Shown: positions 35,864 to 42,966 of the stretch, one piece after another
Position numbering within the stretch: position 1 is the first letter of the stretch
How the letters are laid out: every line of letters starts with the position of its first letter
NCBI GenBank assembly: GCA_964445115.1
Contig: CAYUJU010000006.1
Location: 1-64,000 of the forward strand
Origin: CAIJXJ01 sp964445115
GTDB taxonomy: Bacteria; Pseudomonadota; Gammaproteobacteria; Burkholderiales; Methylophilaceae
Direction: 5' to 3'
DNA length: 64,000 nucleotides
Notes under the pieces: generated by a model
Database searches by the model: none
Told to the model about the DNA's origin: nothing
The model's input: the letters and a program-made list of their open reading frames with translations, nothing else
Translations under genes and position numbers: made by a program

Positions 35864-36636
35864 CAGGCCTGAACGTGCTCGTCGTTGATGACGAATCCCT
35901 AGCCCGCCGGCGGTTGATTCGACTGCTGGGGAAACTGGACTGGGTCGATCGCGTCGACGAAGCCGCCGATGTAATCGAGGCTTGCCACAAGACCGCGGAA
36001 ACCCGCCCTGACATTCTGCTCCTCGACATCCAGATGCCTGGAGGAAGCGGCTTTGACGTGCTGGAACGACTGGGCGCCGAGCCCCCAGTCGTCGTCTTCG
36101 TCACGGCCTTCGATCATCACGCATTGCGCGCCTTTGAAGCCAATGCCGTCGATTACCTGACCAAACCCATCGAACCCGGCCGTTTTGGGCAAGCCATGGA
36201 TCGTGCGAGGGCAGCGGCCGGCTCGCGTCATCAGACCGACCGGATTGCCGAACTGCATGAAACCATCGCCTCACTGAAACAAGCTTTGCGCGAGCATCCA
36301 AGACAACACGGCGAATTCTGGGTCAAAGTGCGGGGAGAACACGTCCGCATCGGGCTGGAACATATCGTTCGATTTCAGGCCGAGCGCGATTACGTGCGCA
36401 TCCATGCCGATGGCGCGGAATACCTGTATCACGAAACCCTGTCTGCGCTGGAGGCACGCCTCGATCCGTCGGAATTCATCCGCATCCATCGCAGCAACCT
36501 CGTGCGCCGCGACGCGGTCGTCCGCATCAAACCCGCCCCATTCGCTGGAATGATCGCCGTGCTCACCGATGGCTCAGAAGTCCGCGTCGGGAGAACCTAT
36601 GCCCCATCGTTGCGCAGCAGACTCCTTCGAACATAG
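35860..36636 (+). CDS. LytTR-family response regulator
   Basis: A 258-residue regulator with an N-terminal receiver domain and a C-terminal LytTR DNA-binding domain. The receiver has the acidic pair Asp10-Asp11 (VLVVDDES), the phosphoacceptor Asp56 in DILLLDIQMPGG, and the conserved Lys in VDYLTKPIEP. The LytTR domain (about 155-255) has FWVKVRGEHVRIGLEHIV and FIRIHRSNLVRRDAV. It should bind DNA direct repeats when phosphorylated by the adjoining kinases. Both kinases must probably share this single regulator, because the first kinase's own partner has been lost. Targets are not evident. Confidence 0.93.
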   Translation: MTGLNVLVVDDESLARRRLIRLLGKLDWVDRVDEAADVIEACHKTAETRPDILLLDIQMPGGSGFDVLERLGAEPPVVVFVTAFDHHALRAFEANAVDYLTKPIEPGRFGQAMDRARAAAGSRHQTDRIAELHETIASLKQALREHPRQHGEFWVKVRGEHVRIGLEHIVRFQAERDYVRIHADGAEYLYHETLSALEARLDPSEFIRIHRSNLVRRDAVVRIKPAPFAGMIAVLTDGSEVRVGRTYAPSLRSRLLRT

Positions 36637-36760
36637 AAATGCGAGGGCATTTTGACACGCGCTCACCCGAAGGACCGTTTACGCCCGTGATGTCGCATCA
36701 GGGCAGGTGTAAGAAGCTATTGCGTGGTCATCCCTATCGTTTAACCAAGGAGTGCAAGTG

Positions 36761-37198
36761 GTGAACTCACCAACGGTGTTGGAAGACACCGAGGTCAATG
36801 TAAAGCTGAAACTTGCGGCATTGTGGGCGAGTTTCATGTTTCTCTACATTTATGTAGATTATTTCCACTTGTTCATGCCAGGCTCCATCGAAGACTTATT
36901 GGCAGGAAAAGTGTGGAGATTTGACATCTCTCAAGCATTTTTATTGGGAGGTCTGGCCTCGGTCACGATTCCGGCGCTCATGATCTTCCTCTCTGTTGGC
37001 CTGCCAGCTCGCGCCAATCGCTGGACCAACCTCTTCGTGGCTTTAGTTTATATCCCTTATACGTTGTTCAATTTGGCAGGAGAGGCTTGGCCGCACATGA
37101 TATTGGGTGCATTTGTAGAAGTCGCTCTACTGTTAACGGCTATCCGTTATGCCTGGAAGTGGCCCGTGACGGAGGGGGGCGAACCACTTTGCCAATGA
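36761..37198 (+). CDS. DUF6326-type membrane protein
   Basis: A 145-residue membrane protein with four hydrophobic helices (LAALWASFMFLYIYVDYFHL, FLLGGLASVTIPALMIFLSV, NLFVALVYIPYTLFNLAGEA, HMILGAFVEVALLLTAIRYA). The pattern fits the uncharacterised DUF6326 family. AAGGAG is followed by tandem GTG codons at 36758 and 36761; the second is chosen for spacing. It may be a target or partner of the upstream two-component system, as the gap is only about 120 bp, but this is inference. Confidence 0.65.
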   Translation: MNSPTVLEDTEVNVKLKLAALWASFMFLYIYVDYFHLFMPGSIEDLLAGKVWRFDISQAFLLGGLASVTIPALMIFLSVGLPARANRWTNLFVALVYIPYTLFNLAGEAWPHMILGAFVEVALLLTAIRYAWKWPVTEGGEPLCQ

Positions 37199-37202
37199 AT
37201 GA

Positions 37203-37332
37203 CGCCCCGGTTGCGGTGACTCAGGATTCTTCGACAAATTGATCAATGAATCGATTGACCAGTGGCGCGATTGTCAGAATAGCGACGAAGAAGCGTTGTT
37301 GGCAGTGGTTCAGCTGGCGCTCGATCACTAGC
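37203..37332 (+). pseudogene. possible gene remnant (C-terminal coding-like fragment)
   Basis: A short open frame with no usable start codon reads GFFDKLINESIDQWRDCQNS then DEEALLAVVQLALDH before a TAG stop. The amino-acid composition looks coding, but the frame opens directly after an in-frame TGA at 37200-37202 and has no ribosome site. It may be the tail of a decayed gene between the DUF6326 gene and the convergent GGDEF gene. It could equally be chance. Confidence 0.25.
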
Positions 37333-37334
37333 CT

Positions 37335-38603
37335 TCAGAGAGTTTCAGTAAACAGGAAACGCTTTGAGAATCGTCTCTGTCGCCATCGATGCTGCAGGGC
37401 ATTAAGCAACAGCGCCGACACGTCAGAGACAACACGGCTCCAGCCCAGCCAGACAGTGCGCCCAAACGAGATGGAGGATAACGCTGTGGCATCCACTCGT
37501 TGCGGCACCGCGCCGTCATCCCATTCCACGCGGTTGCGGCCGGCCTGTTTCGCCCGGTAAAGCGCACGGTCGGCAGCGGCCACCAGGGTATCTCCCAGCG
37601 ACTGATACGCGATGTCTTCGGTGGTCTGCGGCAACATGGAAACACCTATCGAAATACTGACATGCAACCGCCCGGCAGGCGTGTCGAATGTCTGGCGGGA
37701 TATCGTGCTGCGTATCCGTTCGGCGATTTCATACACGTGCTGAGGGGCAGTACGCGGGAGCAGCACGACAAACTCCTCACCGCCGTAGCGGGCGATCGTA
37801 TCGCCGGCCCGCAACTGCGTCTGGATGACGTTAGCCACACCGCGCAATATCGCGTCGCCAGCCTGGTGACCGTGGTCGTCATTGACGTGCTTGAACTTGT
37901 CGACATCGAGAAACATGCATGCCAGATCATGCGCATGTCGGCGGGACTGACTGATTTCTTCCAGCAAACGGTGTTCGAAATAACGGCGGTTCTGCACGCC
38001 GGTCAGGCCATCGGTCAGCCCCATGCGCTTCAGCCGTTCCTGCGTCATCGCACTTTCGAGGCTGATCGCAACGATCTCGGCCAGGCGCTCGAGAAAATCC
38101 GTGCCGCATCCCGCATCATAGCGCTCGGGGTCGACGCTACCGATGCACAGGCAACCGATCAACGCGCCGTGCCGCACCAGCGGCAACAAGGCGACAGAGG
38201 CGAGGATCCAGGAAGTGGAGGGAAACAGCGCCGTATGCTGACGGGCGTCAAACGCCTGCAAACAGGGGCGTTCGCTTCCCTCGAAATAAGGAGCGATAAG
38301 CGTGGGCGACTGCAACAACATCAAATCCGCGAACAGCGGGTCCTTGTCAGCCGCCTCGTCGAGCAAGCGGGAGACTTCATATTCGGGGTCCACCAGCGCC
38401 AGCCTGACCACCTCCACCCCGAAGGCGAGGCGATATTCCGTCAGCAACAGTCGGATCAGTTCCAGCAGGGACCCGGCGCCGATCAACCTGCGCTGAAGCT
38501 GGTCGAAACGCCGCATCTTCGCTTCATTACGACGCGCCTCCTGCAGCAGCGATTCCAACTGCTGGCGCAGTAACGAACTCTCGGATTGCGGATATTGAGT
38601 CAT
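37335..38603 (-). CDS. GAF (DUF484-like)-GGDEF diguanylate cyclase, soluble
   Basis: A 422-residue cytoplasmic protein with a short coiled coil (about 10-35), a GAF-like sensor of the DUF484 type (about 40-200) and a GGDEF domain (about 205-365). The active site is intact (ARYGGEEFVVLL), with an RxxD inhibitory site (RAGD) five residues before it. Beyond the GGDEF domain there is an unusual ~55-residue tail rich in Arg/Leu/Trp (WLGWSRVVSDVSALLLNALQ). An in-frame TTG at 38606 precedes the chosen ATG at 38603. It is convergent with the plus-strand DUF6326/remnant region and monocistronic. Confidence 0.88.
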   Translation of the reverse strand: MTQYPQSESSLLRQQLESLLQEARRNEAKMRRFDQLQRRLIGAGSLLELIRLLLTEYRLAFGVEVVRLALVDPEYEVSRLLDEAADKDPLFADLMLLQSPTLIAPYFEGSERPCLQAFDARQHTALFPSTSWILASVALLPLVRHGALIGCLCIGSVDPERYDAGCGTDFLERLAEIVAISLESAMTQERLKRMGLTDGLTGVQNRRYFEHRLLEEISQSRRHAHDLACMFLDVDKFKHVNDDHGHQAGDAILRGVANVIQTQLRAGDTIARYGGEEFVVLLPRTAPQHVYEIAERIRSTISRQTFDTPAGRLHVSISIGVSMLPQTTEDIAYQSLGDTLVAAADRALYRAKQAGRNRVEWDDGAVPQRVDATALSSISFGRTVWLGWSRVVSDVSALLLNALQHRWRQRRFSKRFLFTETL

Positions 38604-38801
38604 CAATGACTCTATCGGCGCCAGGAGAAGGTTCTTTAGCGATATGAATAAAGTCCGGCGCAGCGGATGAAGTCCATTGCCGTCACCCCAAGCAACGGTC
38701 CGAACCCCAGGGGCTCCACGACCAGCCCGTCAGCAGGCGCTGAGCACAGGCTTGTTCAGTGTTTCCCTCGCGGGTTGCGGCGCAGCCATATCTGCCATCA
38801 C

Positions 38802-39707
38802 TTAATTCCGGTCCCAATACGGATGCGGGCCAAAACGCTCCGCAAGAAAATCGACGAAGGCACGAATCTTGAGTGGCAGGTGCCGTGTCGGCATGTAGAT
38901 GGCGTAGATATTGCGTTTAATCGGGATGTATTCGGAGAGAACGGCCCTCAGGCGCCCTTCTTGCAAATCCTTGCCGATCAGGAAAGTCGGCAGTAGTGCC
39001 AACCCAAGACCGCCTAGCACTGCGTGCGAAAGGGCATCGTCATCATTGATCCGCAATCGGCCGGAAATGGGAACCGCGATCTCGCCCGTGGGGCCGGTAA
39101 AGCGCCATACCCCCCTGTCCCCGGAATGGATGTAATCGAGACAGTTGTGACGCTCCAGATCCTCAGGCCGCTCGGGAATGCCGAAACGGTCAAAGTAGCC
39201 GGGCGTCGCGCACACCTTACTACCCGCCGGGGCAATATTACGTGCAACCATTTGCTCCGGAGGCGTCTCGCATACACGAATCACCACGTCATAGCCTTCT
39301 TCGGCTAGATCCACCGGCCGGTCGATAATGGTCATGTCCATATCGATTTCTGGATACTTGTAAAGAAAATCTGAAAGCGCCGGTGCGATATGCAAGGTGC
39401 CAAAGGCAACCGAGGCAGCGACACGCAGGGTGCCACGCGGTGAGGAATTGAGGCTGTCCACCACCTGGCGCGCAGCTTCTGACTCCTGCTTGATGCGGCG
39501 ACAGTGTTCGGCAAAGGCAGCCCCCACCTCGGTAAGGCTAAGGTGACGCGTACTGCGGTTGAGAAGTCGCGCGCCCAAAGACCTCTCCAGATTTGCAACC
39601 GCCTTGCTGATAGCAGAGCGCGAAACGCTGAGCTGGCGGGCTGCCCCGGAAAAACTCCCAGCTTCGACCACCTCGGCAAAGATGCGCATGAGATTCAGGT
39701 CTTGCAT
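38802..39707 (-). CDS. LysR-type transcriptional regulator
   Basis: A 301-residue LysR regulator. The N-terminal winged helix (residues 1-65) contains FAEVVEAGSFSGAARQLSVS and SAISKAVANLERSLGARLLN, and the C-terminal co-inducer domain has APAGSKVCATPGYF and GLGLALLPTFLIG. The latter resembles the subgroup acting on aromatic or stress-related targets. It diverges from ydcH-gdhA across about 240 bp, and a 16-bp palindrome lies between them, so it may control that pair or itself. An in-frame TTG start further upstream is possible, but the ATG at 39707 fits the family best. Confidence 0.9.
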   Translation of the reverse strand: MQDLNLMRIFAEVVEAGSFSGAARQLSVSRSAISKAVANLERSLGARLLNRSTRHLSLTEVGAAFAEHCRRIKQESEAARQVVDSLNSSPRGTLRVAASVAFGTLHIAPALSDFLYKYPEIDMDMTIIDRPVDLAEEGYDVVIRVCETPPEQMVARNIAPAGSKVCATPGYFDRFGIPERPEDLERHNCLDYIHSGDRGVWRFTGPTGEIAVPISGRLRINDDDALSHAVLGGLGLALLPTFLIGKDLQEGRLRAVLSEYIPIKRNIYAIYMPTRHLPLKIRAFVDFLAERFGPHPYWDRN

Positions 39708-39869
39708 AGTTTTATTGTCAACCAAAAAGAAACATAGTGGTGTTCATTCTGCCACTTATCCAATTTTTGCAATACTCCTATGATCGTCAAAGTTGAGACC
39801 AAAAATTTACCCGGCGGCAGCACGGATCAATGAAACCCCAACGCCATTAGCCTCATTAGCCAGCCACCA

Positions 39870-39900
39870 TTGTCTCCTATTTCACACGAATGTGAATAAT
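39870..39900 (+). promoter_or_regulatory. operator-like palindrome in the ydcH-gdhA promoter region
   Basis: TTCACA-cgaa-TGTGAA at 39881-39896 is a perfect 6-bp inverted repeat with a 4-bp centre. It lies between TTGTCT (39870-39875) and an AT-rich GAATAAT, which could serve as -35 and -10. It is about 50 bp upstream of ydcH and 170 bp from the divergent LysR gene, making it a candidate binding site. The outer T and A are 12 rather than the usual 11 apart for LysR boxes. Confidence 0.4.
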
Positions 39901-39946
39901 CCATTGCGTGCAATGTTTTCGACAACCCATATTTAGGAGTTCCCTA

Positions 39947-40168
39947 ATGTTTCCCGAATATCGCGAATTGATATCCAAGCTCAAGCATCACGACCATCAT
40001 TTCACACAGCTATTCGACAAACATAATGACCTTGACCAGCGTATCCGCAACATGGAAACGCACATCGAACCCGGAACCCCCGAAGAAATCGAGATCCTTA
40101 AGAAACAGAAATTGCTTCTCAAGGACCAGATTTACGCGCACTTGCAGCAAAAACACATTGGCGCGTAA
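39947..40168 (+). CDS. YdcH-family (DUF465) small protein
   Basis: A 73-residue helical protein of the YdcH/DUF465 family: MFPEYRELISKLKHHDHHF, FDKHNDLDQRIRNME and EIEILKKQKLLLKDQIYAHL. It forms a short coiled-coil hairpin; the family is common in proteobacteria and has no firm function. AGGAG lies 7 nt before the ATG at 39947. It is followed after 85 bp by gdhA on the same strand, and a stem-loop lies between them. Confidence 0.85.
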   Translation: MFPEYRELISKLKHHDHHFTQLFDKHNDLDQRIRNMETHIEPGTPEEIEILKKQKLLLKDQIYAHLQQKHIGA

Positions 40169-40180
40169 CAGCCAAGCGGA

Positions 40181-40217
40181 TCGCCGCGACGTCAATTTCT
40201 GAAATTCGAAGCGGCGA
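40181..40217 (+). promoter_or_regulatory. nested stem-loop in the gdhA leader
   Basis: TCGCCGC (40181-40187) pairs with GCGGCGA (40211-40217). Inside them AATTTC and GAAATT (40194-40206) form a second inverted repeat around one base. It sits 36 bp before the gdhA ATG and 13 bp after ydcH. There is no T-run, so it is an mRNA structure or protein-binding site rather than a terminator. Confidence 0.4.
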
Positions 40218-40253
40218 GCCAAATCCACCAACCTCATCCCAGGCCTAATAGCA

Positions 40254-41597
40254 ATGAAATATAAGACCCTCTCCGATTTTCTCGATCACGTCCGGAGTCG
40301 CGATCCCCATCAAGCCGAATTCAATCAAGCCGTCCAGGAAGTCATGGGCAGCTTGTGGGAATTCATTGCCCACAACCCGCAATATGCCGAATCAGGCGTG
40401 CTTGAACGCCTGGTCGAACCAGAGCGCGTGATTCAGTTCCGCGTCTCCTGGGTGGACGATCACAACCACACGCACACCAACCGCGCCTTCCGCATCCAGC
40501 ACAACTCCGCGATCGGCCCATTCAAGGGCGGCATGCGCTTCCACCCCTCGGTTAACCTCTCGATCCTGAAGTTCCTCGCATTCGAGCAGACTTTCAAGAA
40601 TGCACTCACCACATTGCCCATGGGCGGTGGCAAAGGCGGCTCGGATTTCGATCCGAAAGGCAAGAGTCGCGGCGAGGTCATGCGCTTCTGTCAGGCGCTC
40701 ATGGTGGAACTGTATCGTCACCTGGGCCCGGACACGGACGTTCCTGCAGGCGACATTGGCGTAGGCGCACGCGAAGTCGGGTTCATGGCTGGCATGATGA
40801 AAAAGCTGTCCAACAATGCTGCATGCGTTTTCACCGGCAAAGGACTTTCCTTTGGCGGTAGCCTGATCCGTCCAGAAGCGACGGGTTACGGGCTGGTGTA
40901 TTTCGTACAGAACATGCTGGCGCGTCAGAACCGCTCAATGGAGGGTATGCGTGTCTCCGTATCAGGCTCTGGCAACGTGTCGCAATACGCGATCCAGAAG
41001 GCAATGGAACTTGGTGCAAAAGTGGTTGCCGCGTCCGACTCTGGCGGCACCGTGATCGATGAAGATGGCTTCACACCGGAAAAACTGGCCATACTGATGG
41101 AGATCAAGAATACCCACTACGGCCGCATCCAGGAATATGCCGAACGCCTTGGCCTGCGCTATGAAGCAGGCATCAAGCCTTGGGTGATCCCGGTTGACAT
41201 CGCGCTGCCCTGCGCCACCCAGAACGAAATCGACGGCGACGATGCACGGACATTAGTAAAGAATGGTGTCCTTTGCGTTGCCGAGGGGGCCAACATGCCC
41301 TCCACGCTGGAAGCGGTTGATGTCTTCCTGCAGGCAAAAATTCTGTATGGCCCCGGCAAAGCCGCGAACGCCGGCGGCGTGGCAACCTCAGGTCTGGAAA
41401 TGACCCAGAATGCCGAACGACTGCCCTGGGAGCGCGACGAGGTGGACAATCGCCTGCGCATCATCATGCAAGACATTCACGAAAACTGCGTCCGGTACGG
41501 TACGCGCGATGATCGTTTTGTCAATTACGTGGACGGAGCGAACATCGCCGGTTTTGTGAAGGTCGCGGACGCCATGATTGCTCAAGGCATTTATTAA
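40254..41597 (+). CDS. gdhA: NADP-specific glutamate dehydrogenase
   Basis: A 447-residue enzyme, the same length as E. coli GdhA, converting 2-oxoglutarate and ammonia to glutamate with NADPH. Diagnostic motifs are KGGMRFHP (residues 91-98), the active-site LPMGGGKGGSDFDPKGKS (catalytic Lys127), PAGDIGVGAREVGFM and the nucleotide-binding VSGSGNVSQYA. Protein length, start and hexameric-type sequence argue for the NADP form. No Shine-Dalgarno is obvious before the ATG, so it may depend on the upstream leader structure or on ydcH translation. It ends at an intrinsic terminator and is followed by a 440-bp stretch without a gene. Confidence 0.95.
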   Translation: MKYKTLSDFLDHVRSRDPHQAEFNQAVQEVMGSLWEFIAHNPQYAESGVLERLVEPERVIQFRVSWVDDHNHTHTNRAFRIQHNSAIGPFKGGMRFHPSVNLSILKFLAFEQTFKNALTTLPMGGGKGGSDFDPKGKSRGEVMRFCQALMVELYRHLGPDTDVPAGDIGVGAREVGFMAGMMKKLSNNAACVFTGKGLSFGGSLIRPEATGYGLVYFVQNMLARQNRSMEGMRVSVSGSGNVSQYAIQKAMELGAKVVAASDSGGTVIDEDGFTPEKLAILMEIKNTHYGRIQEYAERLGLRYEAGIKPWVIPVDIALPCATQNEIDGDDARTLVKNGVLCVAEGANMPSTLEAVDVFLQAKILYGPGKAANAGGVATSGLEMTQNAERLPWERDEVDNRLRIIMQDIHENCVRYGTRDDRFVNYVDGANIAGFVKVADAMIAQGIY

Positions 41598-41604
41598 TTG
41601 TGTC

Positions 41605-41632
41605 AAAGGGCCGGCCAACGCCGGCCTTTTCT
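41605..41632 (+). terminator. intrinsic terminator of gdhA
   Basis: A stem AAAGGGCCGGC (41605-41615) against GCCGGCCTTTT (41620-41630) with a 4-nt loop and a short T-run, 8 nt after the gdhA stop. Confidence 0.85.
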
Positions 41633-42072
41633 GCATCGTTCACATCAGCCAATTCAGGCAATACCGTATTGGCATCATGTAGCTTCCTATCGCCCCTCAC
41701 TCACCCAAGTGGTAGAGTCCCGGCCTGACTACGTTTGCGCCCTCTCATTACGCACCCTTATAACCTCCCCCACGCACATCTAATCGAGCCCACTGCGCAT
41801 CCGTTGAGTCAACAACGAACGGCGAAATCCAGGGTCATTCAAGATACGGCTCCGAACGCCCACGGCCCCTGCTCTTGCCACACACGCTGACGATCATATC
41901 GAAAACCTCCGTCAGCTTTAAGCCACCCTAATAGCATCAAAACGTTTCCCAAAATGAAACAATACATCAAACATCACACATTAAAACCGTATTTTGTAGC
42001 CGAAATATCGACAAAATGGTAACAAAGTGTGGTCTTATGCCTTGCAAAAAGCCGGGCTATCATCATCGAACC
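41633..42072. other. intergenic region between gdhA and rnk
   Basis: About 440 bp with no convincing gene. The short frames in it lack ribosome sites and family resemblance. The last 130 bp are AT-rich and presumably hold the rnk promoter. A weak inverted repeat GTTTC(7 nt)GAAAC lies at 41944-41960. No repeat array or RNA gene is visible. Confidence 0.5.
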
Positions 42073-42456
42073 ATGAGAATCCACAACACAACACAAACGA
42101 GCAACGATATCTTCCTGCTACTCGAAGACTATCAGCGACTCAAGCAACTGCCCGGTGGCGATGATTTCCATGACGAACTGGATCGTGCCGTCGTCCTGGA
42201 TAAGGACACCCTGCCGGCAGAAGTGGTCACGATGAATGCGCGTTGCACCTATCTCGACGAGGTCACTGGTGAGCGCCGTGAAATCCGGCTGGTATATCCA
42301 GAGGAAGCCTCTCCCCAGGCCGGGGCGATTTCAGTTCTGGCACCAGTCGGCATTGCTTTGCTGGGATTGACAGTCGGCAGTACGATTAATTGGCGCTTCC
42401 CGGATGGTCGGCACCACACGCTGCGCATCGAGAAAGTAGAAACCGATCTCCCATAG
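42073..42456 (+). CDS. rnk: regulator of nucleoside diphosphate kinase (Rnk)
   Basis: A 127-residue protein of the Rnk/GreA C-terminal family. The N-terminal helical part has DIFLLLEDYQRLKQL and the C-terminal FKBP-like GreA domain has GAISVLAPVGIALLGLTVGS followed by WRFPDGRHHTLRIEKVE. Rnk binds RNA polymerase near the secondary channel and, in E. coli and Pseudomonas, influences nucleoside diphosphate kinase and alginate production. The start at 42073 gives the typical length of the family; the reading frame is open further upstream but lacks similarity. It is monocistronic and faces tRNA-Arg. Confidence 0.85.
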   Translation: MRIHNTTQTSNDIFLLLEDYQRLKQLPGGDDFHDELDRAVVLDKDTLPAEVVTMNARCTYLDEVTGERREIRLVYPEEASPQAGAISVLAPVGIALLGLTVGSTINWRFPDGRHHTLRIEKVETDLP

Positions 42457-42493
42457 CGGCAGATTCCATCAGGGCATCCGCTTTTTCAAGAGG

Positions 42494-42569
42494 TGGCGCC
42501 CCGAAGACGAATCGAACGTCCGACCTACCCCTTAGGAGGGGGTTGCTCTATCCACTGAGCTACCGGGGC
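42494..42569 (-). tRNA. tRNA-Arg (anticodon CCT)
   Basis: The minus strand folds into a standard cloverleaf. The acceptor stem GCCCCGG pairs with TCGGGGC, the D stem is GCTC/GAGC, and the anticodon stem ACCCC/GGGGT has loop CTCCTAA, giving anticodon CCT for arginine AGG. The T arm is GGACG TTCGATT CGTCT. The terminal CCA is encoded. Confidence 0.95.
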
Positions 42570-42615
42570 GCATTAATGCAGGCAGGATTTTACCAGCGTT
42601 TGCCGGGGTTATGTT

Positions 42616-42960
42616 TCAAGCGAGGCGCTTCGCTGCGGGAATTAGCCACAACCAGGCCACAACGGAGAGGTTGAGCAGCGTGGTCAGCCAGAACACGCGC
42701 AGGAAAGCGGTTTTCTGGCGCTTGTGCCGAAAGATCTGCTGGCCGATGGCGGCACCCGGCCAACCGCCGAGCAGCGCCAGCAGGTGCAGGGCGTATTCCG
42801 GTATGCGGTGATCACCCCGTCTGGCGGCGGCTTTGTCCAGGCCATAGCAGCAAAGCAGCAAGGCGCTGAGCACACCGTCGAGCAGGAGGAGCCAGCGCGG
42901 GATCACCCCGAAGTGCACCAGCGCAACAAGGGCCAGCAGGGACAACAGCCCCAGGCGCAT
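42616..42960 (-). CDS. DUF1294 inner-membrane protein
   Basis: A 114-residue membrane protein with the DUF1294 pattern: YGLDKAAARRGDHRIPEYAL followed by LLGGWPGAAIGQQIFRHKRQ and KTAFLRVFWLTTLLN. It has four short hydrophobic helices and unknown function; some homologues are fused to a cold-shock domain, which is absent here. It starts 6 bp after the parC stop, so it may be the last gene of the parE-parC transcript. Confidence 0.8.
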   Translation of the reverse strand: MRLGLLSLLALVALVHFGVIPRWLLLLDGVLSALLLCCYGLDKAAARRGDHRIPEYALHLLALLGGWPGAAIGQQIFRHKRQKTAFLRVFWLTTLLNLSVVAWLWLIPAAKRLA

Positions 42961-42966
42961 GCCAGA

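Noticed and set aside
41598..41783. 61-codon frame after gdhA
   Set aside because: It begins on the gdhA stop, spans the terminator hairpin and has no recognisable features.
42010..42060. Sigma54-like promoter upstream of rnk
   Set aside because: The GG and GC elements are 11 rather than 10 bases apart, so the spacing does not fit.
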